Part shown: piece after piece, positions 6,489 through 14,376 of the stretch | How positions within the stretch are numbered: the first letter of the stretch is position 1 | How the letters are laid out: the number at the start of each line of letters is the position of its first letter | NCBI GenBank assembly: GCA_031289515.1 | Contig: JAITPH010000146.1 | Span: 1 to 14,426 of the forward strand | Source: Tannerella sp. | Lineage (GTDB): Bacteria; Bacteroidota; Bacteroidia; Bacteroidales; Tannerellaceae | Direction: 5' to 3' | DNA: 14,426 nucleotides | Made by a program: the position numbers and the translations under genes | The notes under the pieces: generated by a model | Databases searched by the model: none | The model's input: the letters and a program-made list of their open reading frames with translations, nothing else | What the model was told of the DNA's origin: nothing

Positions 6489-7027
6489 ATCCGCTTGCTA
6501 TAATCAAGAAATATTACGACGTCGACTCCGAAGCGTATAAAATATTGGTAAAACACAGTCGCGATGTGGCCGACAAGGCGTTAAGCATCGCAAAGACGCA
6601 TCCGGAAATGAATCTCGACGCTGCTTTCATCGATGAAGCCGCCATGCTGCACGACATCGGCATATTTTTGTGCGACGCGCCCGAAATAGACTGCCACGGC
6701 GAAAACGCTTATATCCGTCACGGCTATCTGGGAGCGGAATTGATGCGCAAGGAAGGATATCCGCGCCACGCCCTCGTCTGCGAACGGCATACCGGCGCCG
6801 GAATCTCGCTCAAAATGATAGAAGAATGCGACCTGCCCATACCTCGCAAAGACTTCATGCCCATCTCGCCGGAAGAACAAATTATATGCTTTGCGGACAA
6901 GTTTTTTAGCAAAACCCATCTATCCAAAGAAAAGAGTATCAGCAAGATACAGAACTCGTTAAGCAAGTACGGAGACGACTCGGTTTTACGGTTTAACAAC
7001 TGGCGTAAACTCTTTTTAGTACAATAA
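6485..7027 (+). CDS. HD-domain phosphohydrolase-like protein
   Basis: The 180-residue protein is a lone HD domain. Putative metal ligands are H24 in VKHSRDVADKAL, H56-D57 in the HD motif MLHDIGIF, and D138 in CFADKF; H79 (RHGYLGAEL) and H102 (RHTGAG) could bind a second metal or phosphate. HD proteins hydrolyse nucleotides, cyclic nucleotides or other phosphoesters; the substrate is unknown here. There is no signal peptide or receiver domain. It overlaps yggS by ATGA, so the two are translationally coupled. Its stop (TAA at 7025) is in the same frame as the downstream lptD gene, with the lptD promoter in the gap. Confidence 0.87.
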   Translation: MNPLAIIKKYYDVDSEAYKILVKHSRDVADKALSIAKTHPEMNLDAAFIDEAAMLHDIGIFLCDAPEIDCHGENAYIRHGYLGAELMRKEGYPRHALVCERHTGAGISLKMIEECDLPIPRKDFMPISPEEQIICFADKFFSKTHLSKEKSISKIQNSLSKYGDDSVLRFNNWRKLFLVQ

Positions 7028-7052
7028 TTTATCTTTACTCGTTTATTTATTA

Positions 7053-7060
7053 TACTTTTG
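7053..7060 (+). promoter_or_regulatory. -7 box of the lptD promoter
   Basis: TACTTTTG matches TAnnTTTG exactly. The nearest -33-like sequence is TTTA at 7028-7031, 21 bp upstream, so the upstream box is imperfect. The start would be near 7067. The box contains the TTG at 7058 that could otherwise be taken as the lptD start codon, which argues for a start further downstream. Confidence 0.62.
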
Positions 7061-7087
7061 CAAGCGAAATATCTGCAATGGAATGAT

Positions 7088-10060
7088 TTGAAACGGATTT
7101 TACTGTTTATACTAATCATCGTCGGCACAGGATGTAAAGTTACGCAACAGCCTGTAAACAAGCCCGAACAACAACCGGATTCACATACAGTTTTGAAGCC
7201 GGACAGTGTTCCGTTTGCCCAAAAGTTTGAGCCTGATTCCGTCGCAAGGAATCTGCGAAGCAATCCGGAACAACCCGATTCCGTCATCGAAAAAGACTAC
7301 GTAGACGGAAGCAACCTGAACCAGTCCGACACAATCCCGCTGGAATCCGACGCCCCGCAAATAAACCCCGACAGCCTCGCCGTAGCCGGACACGACGGCG
7401 TCATACTGTCAGCCGACTCTCTTTCGACCGGCTCCATGCCGAAAAAGAAAGGCGCTCTCGAAGCAACCGTAGAATATCAGGCGGAAGATTCTATCGTTTG
7501 GACGTCCGGCAACATGGCTTATCTCTACAACGAAGCAGACGTGAAATATCAAAACATCGAACTGAAATCCGCGCTTATGCGCATGGATATGGACAGCAGC
7601 CTCCTCCATGCCACTTTCAGCGCCGATTCTTTAGGCGACGAATTTGGCTTTCCTGTATTCACGGAAGGCGACCAGAATCTCGAAACAAGGGAAATGGACT
7701 ATAATTTCAAGACAAGAAAGGGATCGGCAAAAGACCTCGTAACCCAGCAGGGCGAAGGCTTCGTCACCGCCGCCATAGCCAAGAAACACGAAAACGACGC
7801 CATTCACATGCTGAACGGAATATATACCACCTGCGACGACCACGAACATCCGCATTTCTTCATCCGTATGACAAAATCCATTACCCGACCGGGCAAGGAC
7901 ATCGTCACCGGACCGGCATATCTCGTCGTCGAAGACGTCCCGCTCTTTCCCCTTGTCCTGCCTTTCGCCTTCTTTCCCTTCACCGAATCGTATTCGTCGG
8001 GAATCCTCATGCCCACTTACGGCGACGAGATGGCAAGAGGCTTTTTCCTGCGTAACGGCGGATACTATTTTGCCGCCAGCGACTTCTTCGACCTTTCGCT
8101 GACCGGCGAAATATACACAAAAGGCTCATGGGGCTTGCAGGGTCAGACTTCGTACAAGAAACGCTACAAATATTCGGGCCGGATGGAGGCTTCGTACCTG
8201 ACAACCGTAATGGGCGACAAGGGACTGGACGACTACACAAAAACAAAAGACTTCAAGGTAAGATGGTCGCACTCGCAAGACCCGCACGCCAACCCTTTCC
8301 GTACATTATCCGCAAGCATCGACTACTCGACCAGCAGCTACGACCGCAATCAGCTGAACTCGCTTTACACCTCCGCAGCCACGCAAAACAATAAAGGCTC
8401 AAGCGTGAGCGTCACACAGAAGATTCCCAACAAGCCCCTGAGTATCTCGGCGACGATGAACATCAATCAGCGTTCGCAGGATTCGACCGTCTCCGTCACG
8501 CTGCCCGACATGAACATCTCCCTCAGCCGCATCTATCCTTTCAAACGCAAAAGCGCAATCGGTAAGGAACACTGGTACGAAAAGATTTCGATGAGCTATA
8601 CCGGACAACTGCGAAACAACATCACCTCAAAGGAAAATGAAATACTTGAGAAGAGCCTCGTTAAAGACTGGAAAAACGGTATGCAGCACCGCATACCGGT
8701 CAGCGCCACGTACTCGCTTTTCGATTTCATAAACGTCTCGCCGTCGGTAGACTACACCGAACGGTGGTACACGAACAAGGTGCTCAAAGGTTATGACCCG
8801 GACATGAGAAGGCTCGTCGAAACGGATACCGTCTACGGATTCTACCGGCTTTACAATTACAGCGCGGCGGTGTCGGCTTCGACTACCGTTTACGGACTTT
8901 TCACGCCTGCCAAATTTCTGCAAAAAATCTTCACCAGAGTCCGCCATCGCATGGACATGTCCGTATCTTTCGGCGCCAACCCCGATTTCAGTGACCCGAA
9001 ATACGGTTACTACCATCACTATACTTACGTCGACGAGACCGGCATCGGACTGGGTGGCAATCCGACTGTCATGACAGGCTCGTATTCGCCGTATTCAAAC
9101 GGCATCTTCGGCGTACCGTCGGGCGGCAAGAGCGGGAGCATCTCCTTCTCGGTGGACAACAACATCGAAGCCAAAGTGCCCGACGAAGACGAGCCTTCGG
9201 GCGAAAGCAAAATCAGCATCATCGACAAGCTGTCCGGCAACATGAGTTACAACCTCATGGCTGATTCGCTGAACTGGACTGACCTGAATACAAGCGTCAG
9301 GTTGAAACTGTCGAGAAGCTACACACTGAATCTGAACATGGTGTTCGACACTTATACCTACAACAAGTCGGGTCAAAAGATAAACAAACCGCGCTGGACG
9401 GTCGGCAAGGGTCTCGGACGCCTCCGCTCGACCGGAACGAGCTTCTCCTATACGCTCAACAACGACTGGTTTAAAAAACTTTTCGGGGACGGCGAAAACG
9501 GCAAAAAGAACAGGAACAATTCCAGCAATTCCGACAATTCAGACGACACGGAAGATAACGATCCGAACGAGTTTGGCGACATGAACGACCGCAACAACAA
9601 TGACATCAATAACCCGTCCGGCAAAGAAAAGGGCGGCAGCCTTCTCAGTAAAAAGAAACAGTCGTCGGGCGACTACGACTACGACGGATACTATAACGTC
9701 TCCATTCCGTGGAGTCTCTCTTTCAGCTACAGCCTCTCTCTGGGTTACGGCACATTCAACCCCGACAAACTCGAATACGACTACAAACTGACCCACGCGC
9801 TAAGTTTCAACGGCAATATTCAGCCGACAAAAAACTGGCGCGTCAGCTTCAATGCTACTTACGACGCGGACAATCGCAAGATTTCGTACATGACTTGCAG
9901 CATTTCGCGCACGATGCACTGTTTCCAGATGTCTGCAAGCATCATCCCGATAGGGCCGCTCAAATCGTATTCCTTTTCGATTTCGGCAAGCTCGTCGATG
10001 CTCAAAGACCTCAAATACGACCAGAGCAGCACTCCGTATAACGGAGAATCATGGTATTAA
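7088..10060 (+). CDS. lptD: LPS-assembly outer-membrane protein LptD (Bacteroidetes type)
   Basis: LptD is the outer-membrane barrel that inserts lipopolysaccharide into the outer leaflet. I place the start at TTG 7088: it follows the promoter, has GGA nearby (7079-7081), and gives MKRILLFILIIVGTGC, a clean signal peptide (990 residues). The frame is open upstream to 7025, but its earlier TTG (7058) lies inside the -7 box and the ATG at 7078 is out of frame. Domains by residue: a lipobox-like VGTGC with Cys16; a Pro/Asp-rich linker with five PDS motifs (about 30-98); an OstA/LptA-like periplasmic domain (about 120-270) with IYTTCDDHEHPHFF; then the barrel, beginning near LPFAFFPFTESYSSG. An Asn/Asp-rich loop (about 800-850) interrupts the barrel. 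The protein ends with an aromatic WY, as expected for Bam recognition. Confidence 0.9.
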   Translation: MKRILLFILIIVGTGCKVTQQPVNKPEQQPDSHTVLKPDSVPFAQKFEPDSVARNLRSNPEQPDSVIEKDYVDGSNLNQSDTIPLESDAPQINPDSLAVAGHDGVILSADSLSTGSMPKKKGALEATVEYQAEDSIVWTSGNMAYLYNEADVKYQNIELKSALMRMDMDSSLLHATFSADSLGDEFGFPVFTEGDQNLETREMDYNFKTRKGSAKDLVTQQGEGFVTAAIAKKHENDAIHMLNGIYTTCDDHEHPHFFIRMTKSITRPGKDIVTGPAYLVVEDVPLFPLVLPFAFFPFTESYSSGILMPTYGDEMARGFFLRNGGYYFAASDFFDLSLTGEIYTKGSWGLQGQTSYKKRYKYSGRMEASYLTTVMGDKGLDDYTKTKDFKVRWSHSQDPHANPFRTLSASIDYSTSSYDRNQLNSLYTSAATQNNKGSSVSVTQKIPNKPLSISATMNINQRSQDSTVSVTLPDMNISLSRIYPFKRKSAIGKEHWYEKISMSYTGQLRNNITSKENEILEKSLVKDWKNGMQHRIPVSATYSLFDFINVSPSVDYTERWYTNKVLKGYDPDMRRLVETDTVYGFYRLYNYSAAVSASTTVYGLFTPAKFLQKIFTRVRHRMDMSVSFGANPDFSDPKYGYYHHYTYVDETGIGLGGNPTVMTGSYSPYSNGIFGVPSGGKSGSISFSVDNNIEAKVPDEDEPSGESKISIIDKLSGNMSYNLMADSLNWTDLNTSVRLKLSRSYTLNLNMVFDTYTYNKSGQKINKPRWTVGKGLGRLRSTGTSFSYTLNNDWFKKLFGDGENGKKNRNNSSNSDNSDDTEDNDPNEFGDMNDRNNNDINNPSGKEKGGSLLSKKKQSSGDYDYDGYYNVSIPWSLSFSYSLSLGYGTFNPDKLEYDYKLTHALSFNGNIQPTKNWRVSFNATYDADNRKISYMTCSISRTMHCFQMSASIIPIGPLKSYSFSISASSSMLKDLKYDQSSTPYNGESWY

Positions 10061-10080
10061 CAAAATAATTTTTTCACGAC

Positions 10081-11148
10081 ATGAATACAAAAAAGCTAAA
10101 AACAGGAATTGCATCCTACGGAATGTCGGGACAGGTATTTCACGCGCCGTTTATCGACGCCCATCCCTGTTTTGAACTCGCCGTAATAACGGAACGAAGC
10201 AAAAACCTGTCCCGCGAACGCTATCCGGAAGCCCGGACTGTCCGGAGTTTCGACGAACTGCTGGCTTCGGACGTCGAGCTTGTCGTCGTCAATACTCCCG
10301 ACCTCACCCATTACGAATACGCGCGTCAAGCCCTCCTTGCGGGAAAACACGTTATCGTCGAAAAGCCTTTTACGATGAAATACAGCGAAGGCGAGGAGCT
10401 TGTGAAACTTGCCGACGCGCGGAATCTCATGTTGTGCGTGTATCAAAACCGCCGCTGGGACGCCGATTTCCTCACCGTCAAGGAAATTATCGAAGACAAT
10501 GCGATAGGGCGTCCGGTAGAGTTTGAATCGACATTCGCGCGTTTCCGCAACTATATTCAGCCCGATACGTGGAAGGAGCAGACCGGCGGAATGACGTACA
10601 ATCTCGGCTCGCATCTTATCGACCAGTGCCTGTGTCTTTTCGGACTGCCCGAAGCTGTCTTTGCCGACATCGGCATTTTGAGGGACGGCGGCGCGGTGGA
10701 CGATTACTTCGTCATACACCTGCTCGGTTGCGAAAAAGCGCCCGGCGTGAAAACAACCCTCAAGGCAAGCTACCTGATGCGCGAGCCGGAAGCACGCTTT
10801 ACGCTTCACGGCACGGAAGGCTCTTATGTAAAATACGGCGTCGACAGGCAGGAGGAGTTGCTGAAGAAGGGCGCCGTCCCCGACAGTCCGGACTGGGGCG
10901 TCGAGACGGAAGACGAATGGGGCATAATCAACAAAACGTCCGCCGCCGGCGCATACAGGGGAAAATATCCAAGCCGGCGCGGCAATTACATGGACTTTTA
11001 CGAATCCGTCTATCAGCGCCTCCGCAACAACAAACCGCTACCGACAGACGCAAAAAACGTCCTCCCGGTAATCCGGATAATAGAAGCTGCGCACGCCTCT
11101 GCACGCAACCGGGAGGTTGTGGCGCTGGATTTCACAAAAATTGATTAG
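10081..11148 (+). CDS. Gfo/Idh/MocA-family NAD(P)-dependent oxidoreductase
   Basis: The 355-residue protein has an N-terminal Rossmann domain with the variant nucleotide motif GIASYGMSGQVFHAPFI (9-25), the family signature VEKPF (93-97) with catalytic Lys95, and a C-terminal alpha/beta substrate domain with GGMTYNLGSHLIDQ (169-182; His178 and Asp181 are likely active-site residues). It resembles the YdgJ/YhhX branch, which oxidises sugars, sugar acids or inositols; the substrate is not predictable here. It has no signal peptide. It starts 20 bp after lptD without a promoter match in the gap, so it is probably co-transcribed, though a functional link with LPS assembly is not evident. Confidence 0.92.
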   Translation: MNTKKLKTGIASYGMSGQVFHAPFIDAHPCFELAVITERSKNLSRERYPEARTVRSFDELLASDVELVVVNTPDLTHYEYARQALLAGKHVIVEKPFTMKYSEGEELVKLADARNLMLCVYQNRRWDADFLTVKEIIEDNAIGRPVEFESTFARFRNYIQPDTWKEQTGGMTYNLGSHLIDQCLCLFGLPEAVFADIGILRDGGAVDDYFVIHLLGCEKAPGVKTTLKASYLMREPEARFTLHGTEGSYVKYGVDRQEELLKKGAVPDSPDWGVETEDEWGIINKTSAAGAYRGKYPSRRGNYMDFYESVYQRLRNNKPLPTDAKNVLPVIRIIEAAHASARNREVVALDFTKID

Positions 11149-11280
11149 CACGCGGATGACACGGATGCACGCAGATTTTTCGGGAAATAATCCGATATTA
11201 CTGTATATGAATACCGCGACAAAACATGGGTTAGCGGTGATGCATAAAATAACTTTGAGTAATTATTAAATATAATACAC
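11149..11280. other. Intergenic segment with a short repeat-like sequence
   Basis: Just after the oxidoreductase stop lies a run of near-repeats ACGCGGATG, ACGGATG and ACGCAGAT (11150-11176), a type of degenerate sequence that I recall as dispersed in Bacteroidetes intergenic DNA. The rest holds the promoter of the rhamnosidase gene. No terminator with a T-run is visible. Confidence 0.4.
11250..11257 (+). promoter_or_regulatory. -7 box of the rhamnosidase promoter
   Basis: TAACTTTG matches TAnnTTTG exactly. The -33 region is weak: TGGG at 11227-11230 has the right 19-bp spacing but only half of the TTTG bases. The start would be near 11264, leaving about 17 nt before the ATG at 11281. Confidence 0.58.
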
Positions 11281-14001
11281 ATGAAACATTTACTTGGCAT
11301 CAGTCTCTTTTGCGCAACGTGTTTATCTGTCGCGCTGTTATCATCCTGCAAACAGGAAACGCCGATCGTCGGTAATCTGCGATGCGAATATCTAAACGAT
11401 CCTATCGCCGTCGAAAACAAGGAGCCTCTGTTAAGCTGGCAACTCCATTCCGCACGACGTGGTTTTTCCCAGACAGCTTACCGGATACTGGTAGCAGGCA
11501 ATCCGGCGCTCCTGACCGAAGGCAAAGCCGATCTGTGGGATTCCGGCGTGGTCGCTTCGTCACAGTCCGTTCAGGTGAAATATAAGGGAAAACCGTTGGC
11601 ATCCCGTCAGCAAGTCTATTGGAAAGTAATGATTTGGGACGAAAACAATCAACCGACATCATGGAGCCAAACGTCCACATGGTCGATGGGCTTGTTGCAA
11701 CCGTCCGACTGGACAGCCCGGTGGATTGGCGCAATGACCGATCCTGCGCCCGAAGCTGCGAAGACGTATCCGGCGCCTTGGTTTCGCAAAGAATTTACAT
11801 CCGGCAAATCTATCCGCTTGGCAAAAGTGTATGTTTGCGGACTTGGATTTTATGAATTATATCTGAACGGAAAGAAAGTGGGAGATCAGGCGCTGGCTCC
11901 GGCAGTGACGAATTACGACGTCAGACCATTGCAAAAGCTGATTTATTTTTATGACGACCAATCCACACAGAGGGTCTTGTATAATACCTTCGACGTTACC
12001 GGACTGCTACGAAAGGGAGCGAATGCCATCGGCGCGGTACTCGGCAACGGCTGGTACAACCAGCGTGACCGGAGAGTGGAGGGTAATTTATGGTACGACC
12101 TGCCTAAACTGATTGTGCAATTGGAAATCACTTATGCGGACGGAAGTTCGGAAACCGTTTCGAGCGACGAATCATGGAAATGTACGATGGCCGGCCCGCT
12201 GCTGCACGACGCCATTTTCAGCGGCGAAACGTATGATGCACGCCGTGAGTTGGGACAGTGGAGCCGTAACGGATATGACGATGCGGACTGGACGTCCGCA
12301 ATCCTTGTCCGGCCTCCGTCCGGAGGACTGCATCCGCAACTTGCGCCTTTCGACAGGGCGACCCGCACAATCGTACCGGAATTTAATGGTCGCATCAACG
12401 ATTCGACGTATTTATATACTCTGCCCGAAATGATTTCCGGATGGGCGGAAGTATCGGTAAGGGGAAAGGCGGGAGACCGCCTGCAGCTGCATTTTTACGG
12501 TGAAGAAGGAGAATCTTTCCGTCAGTCCGACACATATATTCTCAAAGGCGGCGCACCGGAACAGTGGGAGCCGCGTTTTACATGGCACGCTTTCCGCACT
12601 GTTCAAGTTATCACACGCGAAGTGGAGATGAACAAAAACAGCCTTGCAGTGAAAGTCGTGCATACCGATCCGGCGCAAACAGGCCGTTTTGAATGTTCCA
12701 ATGAATTGTTCAACAAAATCAACAAGTCCTATTTACTTACGCAACGCGGTAATTTCCACGGAAGCATCAGCAGCGACTGTCCGCACCGTGAACGTCTGGC
12801 TTACACCGGAGACGGACAGGTGGCGGTGGAAAGCGCTCTCTGGTCGTTCGACATGACGCAATTTTACAGGAAATGGTTCGACGACATGGATGACGCCCGC
12901 AACAAACTGACCGGTTACGTGCCGCATACGGCGCCTTTCGCCGGTGGAGGCGGAGGCCCGGCATGGGGTTCGGCATATCTTATCATGCCGTGGGCATACT
13001 ATTGTTTTTATGGAGACACGGCGTTGCTGAAACAGCATTATGCAGGCATGAAGCAATGGGTATCCTATCTGGGTACGCGCACGGACGAGCGGGGCATCGT
13101 CGTCAGGGAAGAGCCTAACGGTTGGTGTCTTGGCGACTGGTGTACGCCTGACAATTTGGAACTGCCGGAAGCGTTAGTCAATACGGCTTATTACTGTTAT
13201 GCGACTTCGCTGATGGAGAAGGTAGCCGGCGTAGTGGGAAATGAGACAGACCGGAAGCATTTTGCAGAACTGGCCGGTCAAATCAAGTCGGACTTTCACC
13301 GTGTCTTTTTCAATCCCGAAACCCGGCAGTACGGCGAGGGACGACAAGGCGCTAATGTGTTCGCACTGGCTTTCGGCATGGCGCCGGACGATGTGCGCGA
13401 AGATGTGTTCCGCGTCTTGCTGAAGCAGTTGGAGTCTATCCAATATCATTTTGACACTGGGATTCTGGCTACGCCATTACTCTTAAAGGTGTTGACGGAA
13501 AACGGAAGGATGGACATCGCCTGCCGGCTGATGAATCAACGTACAGCGCCCGGTTTCGCATATCTGCTTGACGATGCGTACACATGCTTGTGGGAACGGT
13601 GGAACGGAAGGGATTCACGCGACCATCCGATGTTCGGCAGCGTCGTTGCATGGATGTACCGCTCGCTGGCAGGAATAGCGCCGGAGGAAAATTATCCCGG
13701 CATGAAGCACATCCTGATTGCGCCGCAACCGACGGAAGAAGTGACATCCGTCTCCGCCGCCTTCGAATCGCTCTACGGAACTATCCGTTCGGAATGGTCA
13801 TCTACACCGGAACAGTTTATGCTCACGGTAGAAATTCCGGCGAATACGACCGCGACAGTCCGGTTGCCGAACAAAGTCCATCGTCCGGTCAACGAATCCG
13901 GCGTCGAGCTGAAACAAGCCAAAGGCGTAAGGTATATCGGCGAAAAGGAAGACTGTTCGGTAGTGGAAATCATGTCTGGAACGTACCGGTTTACGTATTG
14001 A
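11281..14001 (+). CDS. GH78 alpha-L-rhamnosidase, predicted lipoprotein
   Basis: The enzyme releases terminal alpha-L-rhamnose from plant glycans such as rhamnogalacturonan or from flavonoid glycosides, by inversion. The 906-residue protein begins with a type II signal peptide ending at LLSSC (Cys23), so it is anchored to a membrane. Beta-sandwich domains follow (fibronectin-like about 30-140; N-terminal rhamnosidase domains about 145-460 with GLGFYELYLNGKKVGD), then the (alpha/alpha)6 catalytic domain (about 465-800) and a C-terminal beta domain. Active-site spacing matches Bacillus RhaB: D499, E504 (general acid) and D511 in DCPHRERLAYTGD, and E772 (likely base) in CLWERWNG. The gene is monocistronic as far as visible, with no SusC/SusD, transporter or other glycosidase next to it. 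Confidence 0.95.
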   Translation: MKHLLGISLFCATCLSVALLSSCKQETPIVGNLRCEYLNDPIAVENKEPLLSWQLHSARRGFSQTAYRILVAGNPALLTEGKADLWDSGVVASSQSVQVKYKGKPLASRQQVYWKVMIWDENNQPTSWSQTSTWSMGLLQPSDWTARWIGAMTDPAPEAAKTYPAPWFRKEFTSGKSIRLAKVYVCGLGFYELYLNGKKVGDQALAPAVTNYDVRPLQKLIYFYDDQSTQRVLYNTFDVTGLLRKGANAIGAVLGNGWYNQRDRRVEGNLWYDLPKLIVQLEITYADGSSETVSSDESWKCTMAGPLLHDAIFSGETYDARRELGQWSRNGYDDADWTSAILVRPPSGGLHPQLAPFDRATRTIVPEFNGRINDSTYLYTLPEMISGWAEVSVRGKAGDRLQLHFYGEEGESFRQSDTYILKGGAPEQWEPRFTWHAFRTVQVITREVEMNKNSLAVKVVHTDPAQTGRFECSNELFNKINKSYLLTQRGNFHGSISSDCPHRERLAYTGDGQVAVESALWSFDMTQFYRKWFDDMDDARNKLTGYVPHTAPFAGGGGGPAWGSAYLIMPWAYYCFYGDTALLKQHYAGMKQWVSYLGTRTDERGIVVREEPNGWCLGDWCTPDNLELPEALVNTAYYCYATSLMEKVAGVVGNETDRKHFAELAGQIKSDFHRVFFNPETRQYGEGRQGANVFALAFGMAPDDVREDVFRVLLKQLESIQYHFDTGILATPLLLKVLTENGRMDIACRLMNQRTAPGFAYLLDDAYTCLWERWNGRDSRDHPMFGSVVAWMYRSLAGIAPEENYPGMKHILIAPQPTEEVTSVSAAFESLYGTIRSEWSSTPEQFMLTVEIPANTTATVRLPNKVHRPVNESGVELKQAKGVRYIGEKEDCSVVEIMSGTYRFTY

Positions 14002-14041
14002 AAATCCATTTCATTTCTTCGTCATCCGTAGAATTGTATTT

Positions 14042-14073
14042 CCTGCTTTTAGTTCCAAAAAAATTAAAGCAGG
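14042..14073. repeat. Inverted repeat after the rhamnosidase gene
   Basis: CCTGCTTT (14042-14049) and AAAGCAGG (14066-14073) are perfect 8-bp arms around a 16-nt loop. It is 41 bp past the stop and might help end the transcript, but the loop is long and no T-run follows. Confidence 0.4.
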
Positions 14074-14139
14074 CGTATAATGCTTTTGACCTCGAAAACG
14101 AAATAACCGTTAACAGTACGGGTCAGTAGTAAAACCCTG

Positions 14140-14171
14140 TGTTCAGGAAAATATTTCAGATGACCTGAACA
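14140..14171. repeat. Second long-loop inverted repeat
   Basis: TGTTCAGG (14140-14147) and CCTGAACA (14164-14171) are perfect 8-bp arms, again around a 16-nt loop. There is no T-run. The same arm and loop lengths as the inverted repeat 98 bp upstream may be coincidence. The stretch 14002-14208 holds no gene that I can support. Confidence 0.4.
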
Positions 14172-14208
14172 GGAAAAATCCATATCGTTAACTCTTCCTG
14201 GTGAAGCC

Positions 14209-14376
14209 ATGAAATCTTATTTACTGGTGAGCGCCGTTAACCTGCAAGTGCATGTACCAATCCATAAATGTCTTGTACCAATTGACGATTGGAACGTTCC
14301 AATGAACCGTTGGAACATGACAATGGATGATTGCAACATGCCAATGAGCCGTTGGAACATGCCAATTAACCGTTGA
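14209..14376 (+). CDS. Possible short repeat-containing ORF (55 residues)
   Basis: An ATG at 14209 opens a 55-codon frame that begins MKSYLLVSAVNLQVHVPI and then runs into the 21-bp repeats, which encode a heptad of the type PMNRWNM, before a TGA at 14374 inside unit 6. A purine stretch GGTGAAG lies just upstream of the ATG. Because the repeat length is a multiple of three, several frames stay open through the array, so this alone is weak evidence of coding. No promoter match was seen. It is more likely non-coding than a gene. Confidence 0.2.
   Translation: MKSYLLVSAVNLQVHVPIHKCLVPIDDWNVPMNRWNMTMDDCNMPMSRWNMPINR

Noticed and set aside
7058..7060. TTG at 7058 as the start of lptD
   Set aside because: It is part of the -7 promoter box; the TTG at 7088 yields a proper signal peptide.
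13584..14129. A 181-codon frame overlapping the end of the rhamnosidase gene
   Set aside because: Three quarters of it is another frame of the GH78 gene, and the remainder shows no recognisable domain.
14042..14171. Rho-independent terminators after the rhamnosidase gene
   Set aside because: Both inverted repeats have 16-nt loops and lack a following T-run; kept only as inverted repeats.
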